Below, one piece after another: positions 43,301 through 55,739 of a DNA stretch of 64,000 nucleotides. The translations under genes were made by a program, and so were the position numbers. This DNA comes from Cyrtodaria siliqua (Eukaryota; Mollusca; Bivalvia; Adapedonta; Hiatellidae). Position 1 is the stretch's first letter. The number at the start of each line of letters is the position of its first letter. The notes beneath the pieces were generated by a model that had not been told where the DNA came from, did no database searches, and saw nothing but the letters and a program-made list of their open reading frames with translations. Location of the stretch: the NCBI GenBank assembly GCA_037043455.1, contig JAWPHD010000007.1:983879-1047878 (forward strand). The letters run 5' to 3'.

Positions 43301-45499
43301 AGCTCCATGGGATTTGAAGCCATGATTATTAAATAAGCTATGTAGTCTTCTGACGAGAAAACGTTGCAATCGGCTGCGATTTCAATTATTGTTTATCTTT
43401 CGCTCATAAATAATACTAGAAATTGTTATTGTCCATGGGACAAAAACGTATGGCTCCCCCACTCGCCCGAACAGACATAATTGACGTCTCTAGGGCCAAC
43501 TGTTCTTTATTGATCTGAGATCGTTTTGATATTCAATATCCCTGTGACTGTATCTACTATCTGTATCAGTTAGGCCACATAAAAAAATATGTGTGGTTCA
43601 AGGAACCCGACCGACCCTATTTTTTTAAAGGGCCGACACTAAAACTTCTTATGCAAAAATTGAAAAAAATCAAAAAAAAAAATCAAAATAAAAAAAATAA
43701 AATAAAAAAAAAAAAAAAAAAAAATTAAAAAAAATTTAAAAAAAATTAAAAAAAAAAAAAAAAAAATCTAAATTAAAAAAAATCAAAAATCAATAGGGGT
43801 CATCTACTGGTCATGACCAACCATCCTTCCAAGTTTGAGGACCCTAGGTCCAACCATTCTCTAGTTATTGATCGGACATAGTGTCACCGCAACCTTGACC
43901 TTTGACCTAGTGACCCCAAAATCAATAGGGTCATCTACTGGTCATGACCAACCATCCTTCCAAGTTTGAGGTCCCTAGGTCCAACCATTCTCTAGTTATT
44001 GATCGGACATAGTGTCACCGCAACCTTGACCTTTGACCTAGTGACCCCAAAATCAATAGGGTCATCTACTGGTCATGACCAACCATCCTTCCAAGTTTGA
44101 GGACCCTAGGTCCAACCATTCTCTAGTTATTGATCGGACATCGTTTGTGACACAGACAGACCTACGGCCTTGACCTAGTGACCCCAAAATCAATAGGGGT
44201 CATCTACTTGTCATGAGCAACCATCCTTCCAAGTTTGAGGACCGTAGGTCCAACCATTCCCTAGTTATTGATCGGACATCGTTTTGATAGTCAATGTCAC
44301 CGCAACCTTGACCTTTGACCTAGTGACCCCAAAATCAATAGGGGTCATCTACTTGTCATGACCAACCATCCTTCCAAGTTTGAGGACCCTAGGTCCAACC
44401 ATTCTCTAGTTATTGATCGGACATCGTTTTGATAGTCCATGTCACCGCAACATTGACCTTTGACCTAGTGACCCCAAAATCAATAGGGGTCATCTACTTG
44501 TCATGACCAACCATCCTTCCAAGTTTGAGGACCCTAGGTCCAACCATTCTCTAGTTATTGATCGGACATCGTTTTGATAGTCCATGTCACCGCAACATTG
44601 ACCTTTGACCTAGTGACCCCAAAATCAATAGGGGTCATCTACTTGTCATGACCAACCATCCTTCCAAGTTTGAGGACCCTAGGTCCAACTATTCTCTAGT
44701 TATTGATCGGACATCGTTTTGATAGTCCATGTCACCGCAACATTGACCTTTGACCTAGTGACCCCAAAATCAATAGGGGTCATCTACTTGTCATGACCAA
44801 CCATCCTTCCAAGTTTGAGGACCCTAGGTCCAACCATTCTCTAGTTATTGATCGGACATCGTTTGTGACAAAGACAGACAGACCTTCAGACAGACAGACA
44901 GACAGAAAGCACAAAAACAATATGGCTCCCCTACCACACTTTGTGTGGGGGAGCCATAATCAAAATTAATTTTATTAAATACAATAATTATCCTATTTTT
45001 CCCTGAGATTTTATTGATGTGTTGGCTTAAAAGGACAATATGGGCTGGCTCATGAATGTAGTAAGAGGTAACACAAATTTTCTCTGTTAACCAGGAGTCA
45101 ACCTAAAACATTTAGTGTGTGTAATGTATACATGTACATATATATAAAAAATGTACAAGTTCACAAATAGTTTCGTCTGAAATTTTCTAAGTCCACAATT
45201 TCCATCGATTTCCATCCCCAAAAAGGACGAAGTTATTTTCCATCCTTTTTTCCATCCCAAAAATTGTCTAAGTTCAACTTTCCGTGGAAATATTCTGCTT
45301 TTCCATCGAATTCCGTGGAAATATTTTAGGTGTTGGTTATATTCCGCGGAAAAAATGGACGGAAAATATTGGGTTGAAAACAATTCCGTGAAAATTAACA
45401 GAATTCCGCGGCATTTTACTGTTTACCATGCCAATTTCTATGGAAATCCGTGGAATTCCGTGGAAAATATCTAATGAGGATGGCATTTCTAGAGACGGG
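40384..45499 (-). repeat. large inverted repeat, right arm
   Basis: Inverted partner of 29470-37959, without the left arm's 972 bp element and Tigger insertion but with its own Helentron-like insertion at 43416-44959. Two tandem copies of the CCATTTTGCCGATGACGTTC-type unit (about 41690-42030 and 42031-42360) correspond to the pair that Tigger splits in the left arm. The mirrored open frames at 42817-43149 and 30288-30734 run through a GACAGACGGACGACAGAC simple-sequence stretch and are not treated as genes. Confidence 0.92.
43416..44959. mobile_element. Helentron-like non-autonomous element, copy 3
   Basis: Independent insertion of the element described at 3171-4710, with the same CTAGAAATTGTTATTGTCC start, A-rich tract, tandem core of about 8-9 monomers and terminal GGGGGAGCCATA hairpin. 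The mirrored site in the left arm (about 30010-30030, ATTATTATTTATGAGCG) lacks it, so the insertion postdates the inverted duplication. Core monomers here are more homogeneous at 145 bp than in copies 1 and 2. Confidence 0.78.
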
Positions 45500-45599
45500 C
45501 TAGTAATTGGGAGGACGGAAAATAATTCCGAATACTCCGCGGAATTTTTTTCCGTGTAATTCCACGGAATTTTACAGTATTCCATGGCATTTCTAAAGA

Positions 45600-48440
45600 C
45601 GGTAAGTGGCCCAAGAGGGCCTGTGGACGCTCTACTGGCTAAAGATAAAGTTTGCATATAAGGGGCCATTCATTCAGCTGAAACACGGCAATAATATTCG
45701 CAACTAGGCTTGATACTGATCATCCTTGCCCAGTTTCGTTGAATCCGGCCAGGAGATCAGCAATAGTCGGGACAAAGTTTGTGTATTAAAACCTTAAAAG
45801 GGACATACGTCTTCCAAAATCATAATACCGGATCCCGGCGATGACATGCGCAACTAGGCTTGGTACTCATCAATCCCGCCAAGATTCGATGAAATCTGGC
45901 CAGTAATTCAGAAGAGACTAGTCTGTGCAAAGTATGTTTATTAAAACCTTTAAAGGGCCATAACTCTCCCAAAAATCATTCAACCGGAACACGGCGATGT
46001 TATGCACAATTAGGCTTGATACTGAATCATTCTTGCCAAGTTTCGTTAAAATCCAGCCAGGAGTTCAGGAGAAGTAGTCTGAACAAAGTTTGTGTATTAA
46101 CATTTTAAAGGGCCATAACTCCGCCAAAAACAATTCAACCGAAACACGGCAATGATATGCACAACTAGGCTTTGTACTGATCATCCCTGAAAAGTTTCGT
46201 TGAAATCTGGCCAGGGGTTCAGGAGAACTAGTCCAGAAAATGTTTGTGTATTAAACCTTTAAAGGGCCATAACCCCACTAAAAAACATTCAACCGGAACA
46301 CAGCGACAATATGCACAACTAGACCTGGTGCTGATCATCCACAAAACGTTTCAATCAAATCCGGACCGGGCTTCAGGAGAACTAGTCGTGACAACCGTTA
46401 AAGGGCAGTAACTCGCCAAAATCATTCAACCGGAACACGGTGATGATACGTACAACCAGGCTTTTGTATTAAAGGGAGTACATCAGGCTTTGGGGCCTAA
46501 TTTATTTAAAAACGTAAACAAGTATAAAATGACGCATTTAAAACCTGAAATAGTTTATAGATATCGATGGAGCATTAACAGTTTCCTATAATACAGCGAA
46601 ATAATTAAACATTATAATTTACAACAAGTCTTAAAAGTCCATAGAGAAATCCCCAAGTAATAAATAGCTGTCACGTAGAGCAAATCGGCGGTATTTATAC
46701 ATGACGCTGTCTTTGCAAAATATTGCGATTTATCGCCGAGTTTAAAATAGCTATGGCTCATTTATTTTATTTTTTAACAATTTAAAGGGACACATGGCAA
46801 TCTTGAGTTTTATTCATACATTTAAATTTGCTCCTCAATTTACTTATCCTGCGTCATTTTGACTTTAAAACTGCTTGCATATAATTAAATAAAAAAATTG
46901 AAATTTCAACTTTCTTTCCCTATTTTACCAAATTTTTAAATATATTACTGGTGCAATATTATAAAAAGTTAGTATTATGCAAAAATAATTTGCTTTGAAC
47001 TATTCTAACAATTAATATTAATGATTGAACAAATGCAAATTAAGAGGAAAACTAACGGGACGCCGCTAGTTTTTAAAAACTCAAGATTGCCATGTGTCCC
47101 TTTAATACAAAAATAATGCATTTGGACAATTAAGACAAATAATACCAATCCTGATGTACTTCCTTTAAATCCTTTAAAGGGCCATAACTCTGCCAAAAAT
47201 CATTCAACCGGAACACAGCGACAATATGCACAAACAGACCTGGTGCTGATCATCCCTAAAATGTTTCGCTCAAATCCGGGGCAAAATACAGCATTTCTGA
47301 ACTAAATCAAGGGCCATAACTCCGGTGTTACTAATCCGATTTGGTTGGCTTTCGAACTTGTTCACATTTTCATTGATAGTCACAATCTGGTAGAGTTTAG
47401 TAAAGATCGGATGAAAAATGAAGGCCCTATCATCTTAACAAGACAAAATACATCACTTTTTAACTAAATCAAGGGCCATAACTCTGGTGATACTGGTCCA
47501 ATAACTCGTCTGAGTTTTCATTGATATCAACAATCTCGTAACGTTTGTAAAAGATTCGATGAAAAATGAAGGCCCTATCGCGTTAACGAGGCCAACTTAT
47601 AGCCTATTTCAGAAAATCAATGGCCATAATAAACTCCGATGTAAATAGTCCAATCTATCTGGTTTTCGAATTCGTCCGAGCTTTCATTGATATCAACCAT
47701 CTGATAGAGTTTGGTAAAGATCGCATGCAAAATGAAGGTCCTATCATGTTAAGGAGTCAAAATATAGCAAGTTTAACTAAATCAAGGGCCATAACTCCGG
47801 TGTTACTTGTTCGAAATTACTTGTTTTCAAGCTCGTCCGAGTTTTCATTAATATCAACCAACTGGTAAAGTTTGAGAAAGATCGGATGAAAAATAAAGGC
47901 CCTATAGTGTTAACGAGGCAAAATATAGCAATTTAACTCAATCAAGGACCATAGCTCCAGTGTTACTTGTCCAAAATGGCTGGTTTTCAAACTCATCCGA
48001 GTTTCAATGATATCAATAATCTGGTATAACTTGAAAAAGATCGGATGAAAAATGAAGGCCTTATCGTCCTAACGAGGCAAAATATAGCATTTTTAAATAC
48101 ATCAAGGGCCATAACTTCGCTGTTACTGGTCCGATCTGAATGATTTACGAACTTGTCTGAGATTTCATTGATAGTAACGATCTGGTAAAGTTTGGTAACG
48201 ATCGGATGAAAAATGAAGGCCCTATCGTCTTAACGAGGCAAAATATAGCATTTTAAACTAAATTAAGGGCCATAACTCCGCTGTTACAGGTCCGATCTGG
48301 CTGATTTTCGAACTTATCCGAGCTTTCATTGATATTAACAATCTGGTAAAGTTTGGTAAATACCGGATAAACAAGAGGCCGAAGAGGGCCTGAATCGCTC
48401 TACTTGCTATATGGAGTCTGATGGGGAACACTACATGCGC
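45600..48440. repeat. GGGCCATAACTC repeat arrays (families B2 and B3)
   Basis: 45606-46460 has about six B2 units like those at 25140-26640. 47280-48370 has B3 units spaced about 157 bases, with ATCAAGGGCCATAACTCCGG, TTTCGAACTTGTCCGAG, TTTCATTGATATTAACAATC and AAGATCGGATGAAAAATGAA. Between them, 46470-47160 is AT-rich with no gene and is flanked on both sides by words of the interrupted B2 unit, suggesting another insertion. Segments begin with GGCCCAAGAGGGCCTG (45606 and 63380). Confidence 0.75.
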
Positions 48441-48486
48441 AACTAGGCTTGGTACTGATCATTCCTGCCAAAAAAAAAAAAGAGTA

Positions 48487-48823
48487 TGATAATGAACCTT
48501 TGGAAACGGCCGAGCACGACACATACGAAATATTGCAGTCTCGGTTTGATTGAGACTGTTCATGAGCGGTAGTGAAATATGCTAGCTACCGCTCAAGCCC
48601 TCTAGCCCCGGGTAGAGCAGCACTCAATATTAATAAAATCAATAGTACAAACTTTTAACCATCCCGAAGATGGCATGCATATGGCGGTGGACATGGGGTT
48701 CATGGCTTCCCCATGTCGTACGGCGTATGGTCCCAGTATCTAATAAAATTAAATGCCCCGAAGAGCGAAATAAACATAATGGAATTTAGTTGGGCGCAGC
48801 GGTTATGAAGCCTGCGTATCACA
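48487..48823 (+). mobile_element. solo LTR-like block (second copy)
   Basis: Same family as 13462-13810, with TG...CA ends and an internal CTCGGTTTGATTGAGACTGT. It follows an A-run (about 48468-48482) inside a B2 unit. Differences from the first copy include a short deletion and ATGGGGTTCATGGCTTCCCC in place of the TTTGTATCTTTATTT segment. Confidence 0.45.
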
Positions 48824-48899
48824 GGTAACAGCCAAAAGACTAAATTAAAAAGCAGACAACATATCCTATAAGTTTCACTTAAATCCAGGAATGGGTTCA

Positions 48900-49862
48900 G
48901 AACAAATTGCCTCGATAAGGTTTCTGTATACTAGGCTATAAATCATTCAACCAGAACACAGCGATGATAGGCGCAACTAGGCTTGGTACTCATCTTCCCT
49001 GCCAAAATTCGTTGAAATTCGGCCAGAAGTTCAGAAGAGACTAGTCTGGATAAAGTTTGTATCAAAACATTTAAAGGGCTATAACGCCACTAAATTCATT
49101 CAACAGGAACACGGCGAACACGGCGATGACATGCACAACTAGGTCTGGAACTGATCATCCCTGCAAAGTTACACTGAAATCCGGCCAGGGGTTCAGGAGA
49201 GTTGAATTGGATTTTATAGTCGCACCAACAGCTAAGGTCATATGGCGACTTTCCAGCTTCCATTGGTGGAGGAAGACCCCAGGTGACCCTCCGGGCAATT
49301 TTTGTGCACAGGCGGGCACCTGGGTAGAACCACCGACGTTCCGCAAGCCAGCTGGATAGCTTCCTCACATAAAGATTCCTAGGCCCCTGAGGGATCGAAC
49401 CTACAGCGGTGAGGGGCAAGTGACTTCAAGTCAGAGACGTTAACCACTCGGCCACGGGCGCCCCTGGGTTCAGGAGAACATAGTCCGTACAAAAGTTGTG
49501 TATTAAAACCTTTAAACGACCATGACTCAGCCAAAAATATTTCAACCGAAATACGGCGATGACATGCATAACGAGGCTTTGTACTGATCATCCATGCAAA
49601 GTTTCGTTGAAATCCAGCCGAAGGTTCCAGAGAAATAGACCAGATAATGGTTAGGCCTGGAACTGATCATCCCTGCAAAGTTTCACTGAAATCCGGCCAG
49701 GGGTTCAGGAGGACATAGTCCGTACAAAAACCTTTAAATCTACCATAACTCAGCCAAAAATATTGCAACCGAAGTACGGCGATGACGTGCATAACTAGGC
49801 TTTGTACTGATCATCCATGCAAAGTTTCGTTGAAATCCAGCCGAAGGTTCCAGAAGAAGCCT
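48900..49862. repeat. B2 repeat units hosting the SINE
   Basis: Four to five units with CCGGCCAGGGGTTCAGGAGA or GAACTGATCATCCCTGCAAA words. One unit is split by the SINE at 49200/49467. Confidence 0.75.
49201..49466 (-). mobile_element. tRNA-Ser-derived SINE with 12 bp target duplication
   Basis: On the minus strand the 5' head reads GGGCGCCCGTGGCCGAGTGG, then TTAACGTCTCTGACTTGAAG, and later GTAGGTTCGATCCC. These are the A box, an anticodon arm with CTTGAAG (anticodon TGA, serine) and the B box of a tRNA-Ser. The body continues to a tail GGTGCGACTATAAAATCCAA ending TTCAA. Both sides carry GGGTTCAGGAGA (49189-49200 and 49467-49478), a perfect target duplication inside a B2 repeat unit. A and B boxes imply an internal Pol III promoter. 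It is a SINE rather than a tRNA gene: the acceptor stem does not close and a long body follows. Confidence 0.92.
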
Positions 49863-50345
49863 AGGGTCTACGCCTGTTCATGCCCAGTAGGTGTATATAT
49901 GGTTATAGGGTAGGGATCTCAACGTTTTACAAGTTATGACCCGGGGGCTATGTCACCAGGAGTGGGGAAGGAGTGCAGGGTCTGTGCTGGTTGGATGGTT
50001 GTATCCGTCTGTTCATGCCCAGTAGGTGTATATATGGTTATAGGGTGGGGATCTCAACGGTTTACAAGTTATGACCCAGTGGCTGTCACCAGGGGTGGGG
50101 AAGGAGTCCGGGATCTATGCTGGTTGGGGGTTGTATCCGTCTGTTCATGCCCAGTAAGTGTATATATGGTTATAGGGTGGGGATCTCGAATGGTTTCCAA
50201 GTCATGACAGAGGGGCTATGTCCCCAGTGGTGGGGAAGCAACCTGGTGTCTATGCTGGTTGGATGGTTGTAACCGTATGTTCATGTCCAGTAAGTGTATA
50301 TAGGGTGGGGATCTCAATGGTTACTAATTTATTACTCAGGGGCGC
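49863..50345 (+). repeat. tandem repeat of ~115-130 bp, four copies
   Basis: Each unit has CTGTTCATGCCCAGTAGGTG, TATATATGGTTATAGGGT, GGGGATCTCAACGG and TCACCAGGGGTGGGGAAGGA. It differs from the GGGCCATAACTC families in sequence and in being G-rich. No gene. Confidence 0.8.
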
Positions 50346-50519
50346 ACCCACACCCTCATTTCACCTCTTGTGACCCCCGGGGCGGATTAAATTCTGAACC
50401 CAGGGTGACCATTTGAGCAAACTTGGTAGAGGACTACTAGACGATGTTACATACAAAATATCTAAGCTGGAGCCCTTTTTGTTTCGGAGAAGATGATTTT
50501 GAAGGGTTTTCCTGTATAC

Positions 50520-51900
50520 TTTTATGTAAACATGACATTTCTTACCAATTCAGGGGCCATAATTATGTCAAAATGAAAGGAAGAGTTATGGGAATTGTTA
50601 AATAAGGTGCAGACAATAGTTTTAATGCAATAGCTTGTTATAAATCTATTCCTCAAAAACTTTAAGGTGAAGCCGGGGACGCCAACGCCGATGCCGTGGT
50701 GAGTAGGATAGCTCTCACTATTCTTCGAATAGTCGAGCTGAAAACTGCACTTTTTGTTAATTCAGGGACCATAACTCTGGTGTTACTGGTCCGATCGGCC
50801 CATTATTGTAGTCGTCCGAGGTCTGATGGTCATATACAATCTATGCAAGTTTGGTTAAGATCAAAGATCAGCATTGCTAAAAAGCAAGGGCCGTAACTCC
50901 GTTGTTACTGATCCGATCTGGCTGGTTTTCAAACTTGTCCGTGCTTGCATTGATATTAACAATCTGTGCAAGTTTGGTAAAGATCAAATAATAAATGAAG
51001 GTGCTAGTGTTTACAGGGCAGAAAATGCATTTTCCAGAAAAAAACAAGGGCTATAACTCTGGTGTTACTGACCCAATTTATCTGGTTTTCTAACTTGTCC
51101 ATGCTTTCATTGGTATTAACAATCTATGCAGGTTTGGTAAAGATCAAATAAATGAATGTGCTAGAGTATTCATAAGGCAGAAAATGACATTTTTCAGAAA
51201 AAAACAAGGGCCGCAACTCTGGTGTTACTGATCCGATTTAGCTGGTTTTCGATCTCGTCTTGAGATTTCATAGATATTAACAAGGTAAAGATCAAATAAT
51301 AAATGAAGGTACTAGTCAAACTCAATAAGTATTTTTCAGCAAAACAAGGGCCATAAATCTGGTAATTTGAATTAATTCGATCTGGCTGGTTTTCAAACTT
51401 GTCCAAGCTTTCATTGACACTGGCAAAGTATCGTAAAGGTCCGATTAATAATAAAGGCCCTCGAGCGTTCACAAGGCAAAAGTAACCGGACGGACGACAG
51501 ACAACTCAACCCATAAGCTCTGCTGGCCAGCTGAAAATGAAGTCCCTATCATCCTGAGGCAAAATATAGCATTTTTTAACTAAGTCAAGGTCCATAACTC
51601 TGCAGTTACTGGTCGGATCTTGCTGTTTTTCGAACTTGTCTGAGCTTCAACTGATATGGCCAGTAGAGCTAAAAATCATATTTAACTAAAACAAGGGCCA
51701 ATGTTATTGATCTAATGATCTAGCTGGGTTTTGACCGTGTCCAAGCTATCATTGATATCAACAACCTGGCCAAGTGTGTTTAAAATATTGATGGAAAATG
51801 CCGCCCTTTTGAGGCAAAAGTTAACCTTTGCTGGACAGACAACGAACAACTCTCCGTCAGACTGCTCAGCCAAAATTGGAAAGATTCATCTAAATAATTT
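50520..51900. repeat. B3-type GGGCCATAACTC units
   Basis: About eight diverged units with ACAAGGGCCGTAACTCCGTT, TGTTACTGATCCGATCTGGC, TTGATATTAACAATCTGTGC and GTTTGGTAAAGATCAAATAA. They are the same subtype as those at 62640-63270. The open frames here are by-products of the repeat. Confidence 0.75.
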
Positions 51901-53614
51901 AAACCTTTCATTTTTTTACTATATAACTCTATCAAGCAACAAGATTTGAATAGTCTTTAAAATATGTTTATTTTCAATATAATTATGATGAAAGAACAGA
52001 AAAAAAAGAATAAATAATTATTAAACCACAGATATTAGACATGTTAGAACTAGTACTAGTAGACAAACAAATCATAAAGTATCTTTATAATGTCCCATAT
52101 GTGATACTTTAAGCACAGTTCTGGGATTTACATCGCAAACGCAGTGTTGTCAGCCAATCTGCAATTAGTATAAATCAGCCAATCCGCAAAGTCATATATT
52201 ATTTATCGACTGAACAGATGTTTGTAAGGAAAAAAACAAAAAAATATTGCAGATAAATCAGCCAGCTATATATCAATAATTAAGAATCAAGAATAATATT
52301 AAACCTACCTGGTTTACACTTTATAACAAATGATTATCACAAAAATATAAGTACTGTTAGCTGTAGTCTGAAACAAAGCAATAATTACTTATTTTAAAAA
52401 TTATGTAAATAAACGCGACTTGCTCAAGAAAAACAGGATAGATCAATAGTCAATAATTTGATGGATCAATAGTCAATAATTTGACTACACGGTAAACAGG
52501 ATCGATAATTTGACAGGTGTTTGACCATACATATTGACTCTAAATTTGAAACTGAACAAGTCACAGAAACTATTATTCATTTCGTATCTATTTACAGGGA
52601 CATGGCAATCTCAAGATATTGAGACTTGAGGTGAGCGTAATTCAAGGTTTTTAGTCCCTCTCATCCAAGGGAGAATCCCCAAGGTATGCCTTCTGCTTGC
52701 ATCTGGGGACCCTGGTTGACCTTGGTCGCAAATCTCATCCAAATTATATTTACTATGACCATATTTACTCATTTTTTTACGTAATTTTTTATCGAGTTTT
52801 AACAAAATGTACTGAAATCAAATCGTAAAAGTAACTTATTTAGCAAGGGACATAATGTCTAGCTTTCACTTATCAAGCAATGGACACAAATGTGTCGCAG
52901 TTGAGGGAAAATGTTGCAAACTCTATATATTGTATACATGTATATATACACACACACACATTCTTGTGCAACATTTCAATTATAGTAAACTGTTAAAAGC
53001 ATTTAATAATTATTATTCTTTTGATTCTAATACAACGCCTATTTCACAATGCAATGGTGAAACACTGGGTTAAATCTTTAGCAACACACTGAGCACTCTG
53101 AGCCCACTGAGCACTCTTGAAAACCTCTGAAAGGTACACTCTAAGTCAGAAACTAATAGGGGTAACCAATCTGCCTATGGAAAGAATACTGAAATGAAAA
53201 AAAACGCAATGCGGGAATTTCCGCTATATATTGTATGTACAATATGTTGATGTTAATCGAATGATACATGGCTACATAAGCCCTTTCCTTTCGACACGTA
53301 TCACAGCAAACAGTATTCCTCCAGTTTCAATACTGAAACTGCAACTTTTTGTTACATCTTGGAATTTCTTTGAAATATTATGTGGATTAGGCGTGCAGTA
53401 TATTCTATAGCGGAAATTCCCCCCCACCCCCGAGTTGCGCGTCTTTTTCGTTTCAGTAAACCAGGACGTCCATGGTGAGAGGCAACTGATTTATTTGCAG
53501 AGCATGGCAACTTTATATAGCAAATTCTAACCGATATGTGTTATTATACAATGAAGATGTGTCACTAGGGGTACGTTTCGTTAACAATATATTAGCTTAA
53601 ACTAGGGACAGCAA
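51901..53614. other. no gene seen
   Basis: AT-rich, apparently single-copy. Contains a short TATATACACACACACAC microsatellite (about 52941) and a C-rich run at about 53420. None of the small open frames has a recognisable domain. Confidence 0.4.
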
Positions 53615-53742
53615 TCTCAGAGGGAGATGAGATGAAGAATGAGGTTGCTATCAGACATACCTCCGCCAGGTAGCAAACCCATGCGGGGCGGAGGTCTGTA
53701 GCTCTACAGCCAAGGCTTATCCACTGAGCTAATGCTGCCACT
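53615..53742 (-). repeat. tRNA-like SINE relic
   Basis: The minus strand shows GCATTAGCTCAGTGGATAAG (A-box-like), then a GCTGTAGAGCTACAG stem, and GGGTTTGCTACCTGG (degenerate B box), followed by a short body. The head is tRNA-derived but differs from the serine-type SINE. It is a decayed copy. Confidence 0.55.
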
Positions 53743-53986
53743 TCAGGAACAAATCGGCAACGGACAATGATTGTCCCCATTCTATTTCTAGCCCAGCCCT
53801 TTATTGTCTATGGACGAAGTTCCCACAAACATTGGTTATGTGCACTATTGCATTTTAGTGAAGTTGTTTGTGAAACTGCATGTGCTTTTCTTACAGGTGT
53901 AAATACTGTTCTTCTAATTGTCTCAAATCTCTGGGGGTTCGTTTGTGTTTTAAGTAGTTTTCAACAAATATGACGGTCGTTTCTTT

Positions 53987-54162
53987 TTTTGTGGAGGCAG
54001 ACCACCCACATTTCCTGCGTAGAACCAGTACTGCACACCTCCCACCATCCTAATAATCGACACTTCCACACTTACAAGTCGAGCTCTTCGAGGGATTCGA
54101 ACTCGCAGCAGTGAGAGGCAAGAAGGTTTACAACGCAACATCGCTAACCCCTCGCCCACGCC
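53987..54162 (-). mobile_element. second tRNA-headed SINE
   Basis: The minus strand starts GGCGTGGGCGAGGGGTTAGC (A-box-like) and has GCGAGTTCGAATCCCTCG (near-consensus B box). The body reads GGTGGGAGGTGTGCAGTACT, then GGTTCTACGCAGGAAATG, and it ends in an A-rich tail. The fragment at 27705-27793 is a second copy of the body. No clear target duplication was seen. Confidence 0.75.
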
Positions 54163-54949
54163 AAAATCTCTGGTGGATATAAGCTTGGCAGACAGATCGA
54201 AACTAAGTAATAATTTATAAATTACGGAAAGATGAAGGGGTGCAATTCCTATATAACAAAGCAGTTGTAGAATAGGGACACGGGTTAAGACCTGGGTTAA
54301 AAGAAATTTACAGCCTCAGAAATAAAACAATGCAACACACTAGATCACCTATTACTGCCTACAAACTTAATATAGAGATGAAAAAGATATCAAAAATAAA
54401 ACAAAATGTGTTTTATTTAACACAAAAGCATTGCTAATATCACACAAAGAACATTGAAAGCTCTTTTATTATTTTTTTACCTTTTTCATCCCATTGGACA
54501 ATACTGTTCTTTCATTTTTGGGTACCTAAACTTAAAGTTTACAGGCGTTCAAGCGTGAATCGTTATTCTCAAAATATATTTTGCACTAAGTGATCAAAAT
54601 TTAATCATAATAAAGAAATAAACAATACAATTTCTAAAACCTGACTCACATTTGCCGTATCTGGCAAAACTCCGAAACGTCATCGTACGTTCTCGCATCA
54701 TCATTTAAGGCTTATGTCAACCGATGTGTAATCGCATATAGAATCAGAACTCCAAACTGTCTAAATAATTTTACATGGAACTTGCAGTAAATATGCTACA
54801 CAAAATTTGCCAAGCACCAAACCTTGCTCGCCTTTTGCCACCGCGCAAAACTGTATTTTGTTAGGTGACATGCAAAAATACACAAATTGTTTTCTAATCT
54901 ATTTTTTGACAACAATGAATTTCACGTAAATTAATCGTAAAACGAACTG

Positions 54950-55090
54950 AATTTGGTTTTAAGGCGCACGAACACATGAAAAGGTTATATGGCGCCTAAA
55001 AGGCATGAACATGCCAGGCTCATCTTCCATGTACATCGAGATGAAATATGGAAAATGGGCCTAGAACCTTCTCACCGTGAACTGCAGAAA
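54950..55090 (-). repeat. SINE tail plus repeat D fragment
   Basis: GAATTTGGTTTTAAGGCGCA and GAACATGCCAGGCTCATCTT match 55365-55500 and 39336-39460. Confidence 0.7.
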
Positions 55091-55364
55091 TCGTAAAACG
55101 AAATTAACTGTTGAGTTTTATGCTACTTATAAAACTAGCCACCGTAAAATGATGAATGATGAATTGGTGCTTATCAAACTTTGAGTAGTACATCAGAGGC
55201 AGTATAATACCTTTATCTCATCAATGCTGAAATATTTTTTATTTACAGATTCATTGAAGAATGCATACTTGACCTATTTTATGAGAATTAGCTATATGTA
55301 TTGGTATGGATTCAAATACTGAGTGTATGGTCCTTTTTTTTCACTGAAAGTATTGGCTAGAATT

Positions 55365-55730
55365 GAATTGAATTGGGGTTTTAAGGCGCACCAACACATC
55401 ACAGGCCCTAACAGGCATGAACATGCCAGGCTCATCTTCCACGTACATCGAGATAAAATATGGAAAATGGGCCTAGAACCTTCTCACCCTGAACTGCAGA
55501 GTTGCTGCAAATTCTATCGTAAAAACTCCACGTTTATCGTTTTTCTGCCACTGCTCTTAGTGATGTGAGCGAGATGGCACCTGAAACAATGCAGGGGTCA
55601 TGATGAAGACCTTTAATGAACATGAACAAAAAATGACAAAATGAATATGAATGGTGGGGTGGGGGTCCTACCCCTCTGCATGTGACGGTGTGTTTGCAGT
55701 GGTTGTATTCTACCCCGGCAACGAAAGGTG
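55365..55730 (-). repeat. SINE tail plus repeat D
   Basis: TTGAATTGGGGTTTTAAGGC, then GCACCAACACATCACAGG, followed by repeat D words through ATGGCACCTGAAACAATGCA and a GGGGTCCTACCCCTCTG block. It is the same order as 37220-37560 and its mirror in the large inverted repeat, so that arm content is itself dispersed. Confidence 0.75.
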
Positions 55731-55739
55731 GTTAAGTAA

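Noticed and set aside
49385..49466. Functional tRNA-Ser gene
   Set aside because: A box, B box and anticodon arm are present, but the acceptor stem does not pair. The sequence continues into a SINE body with a target duplication around the whole unit.
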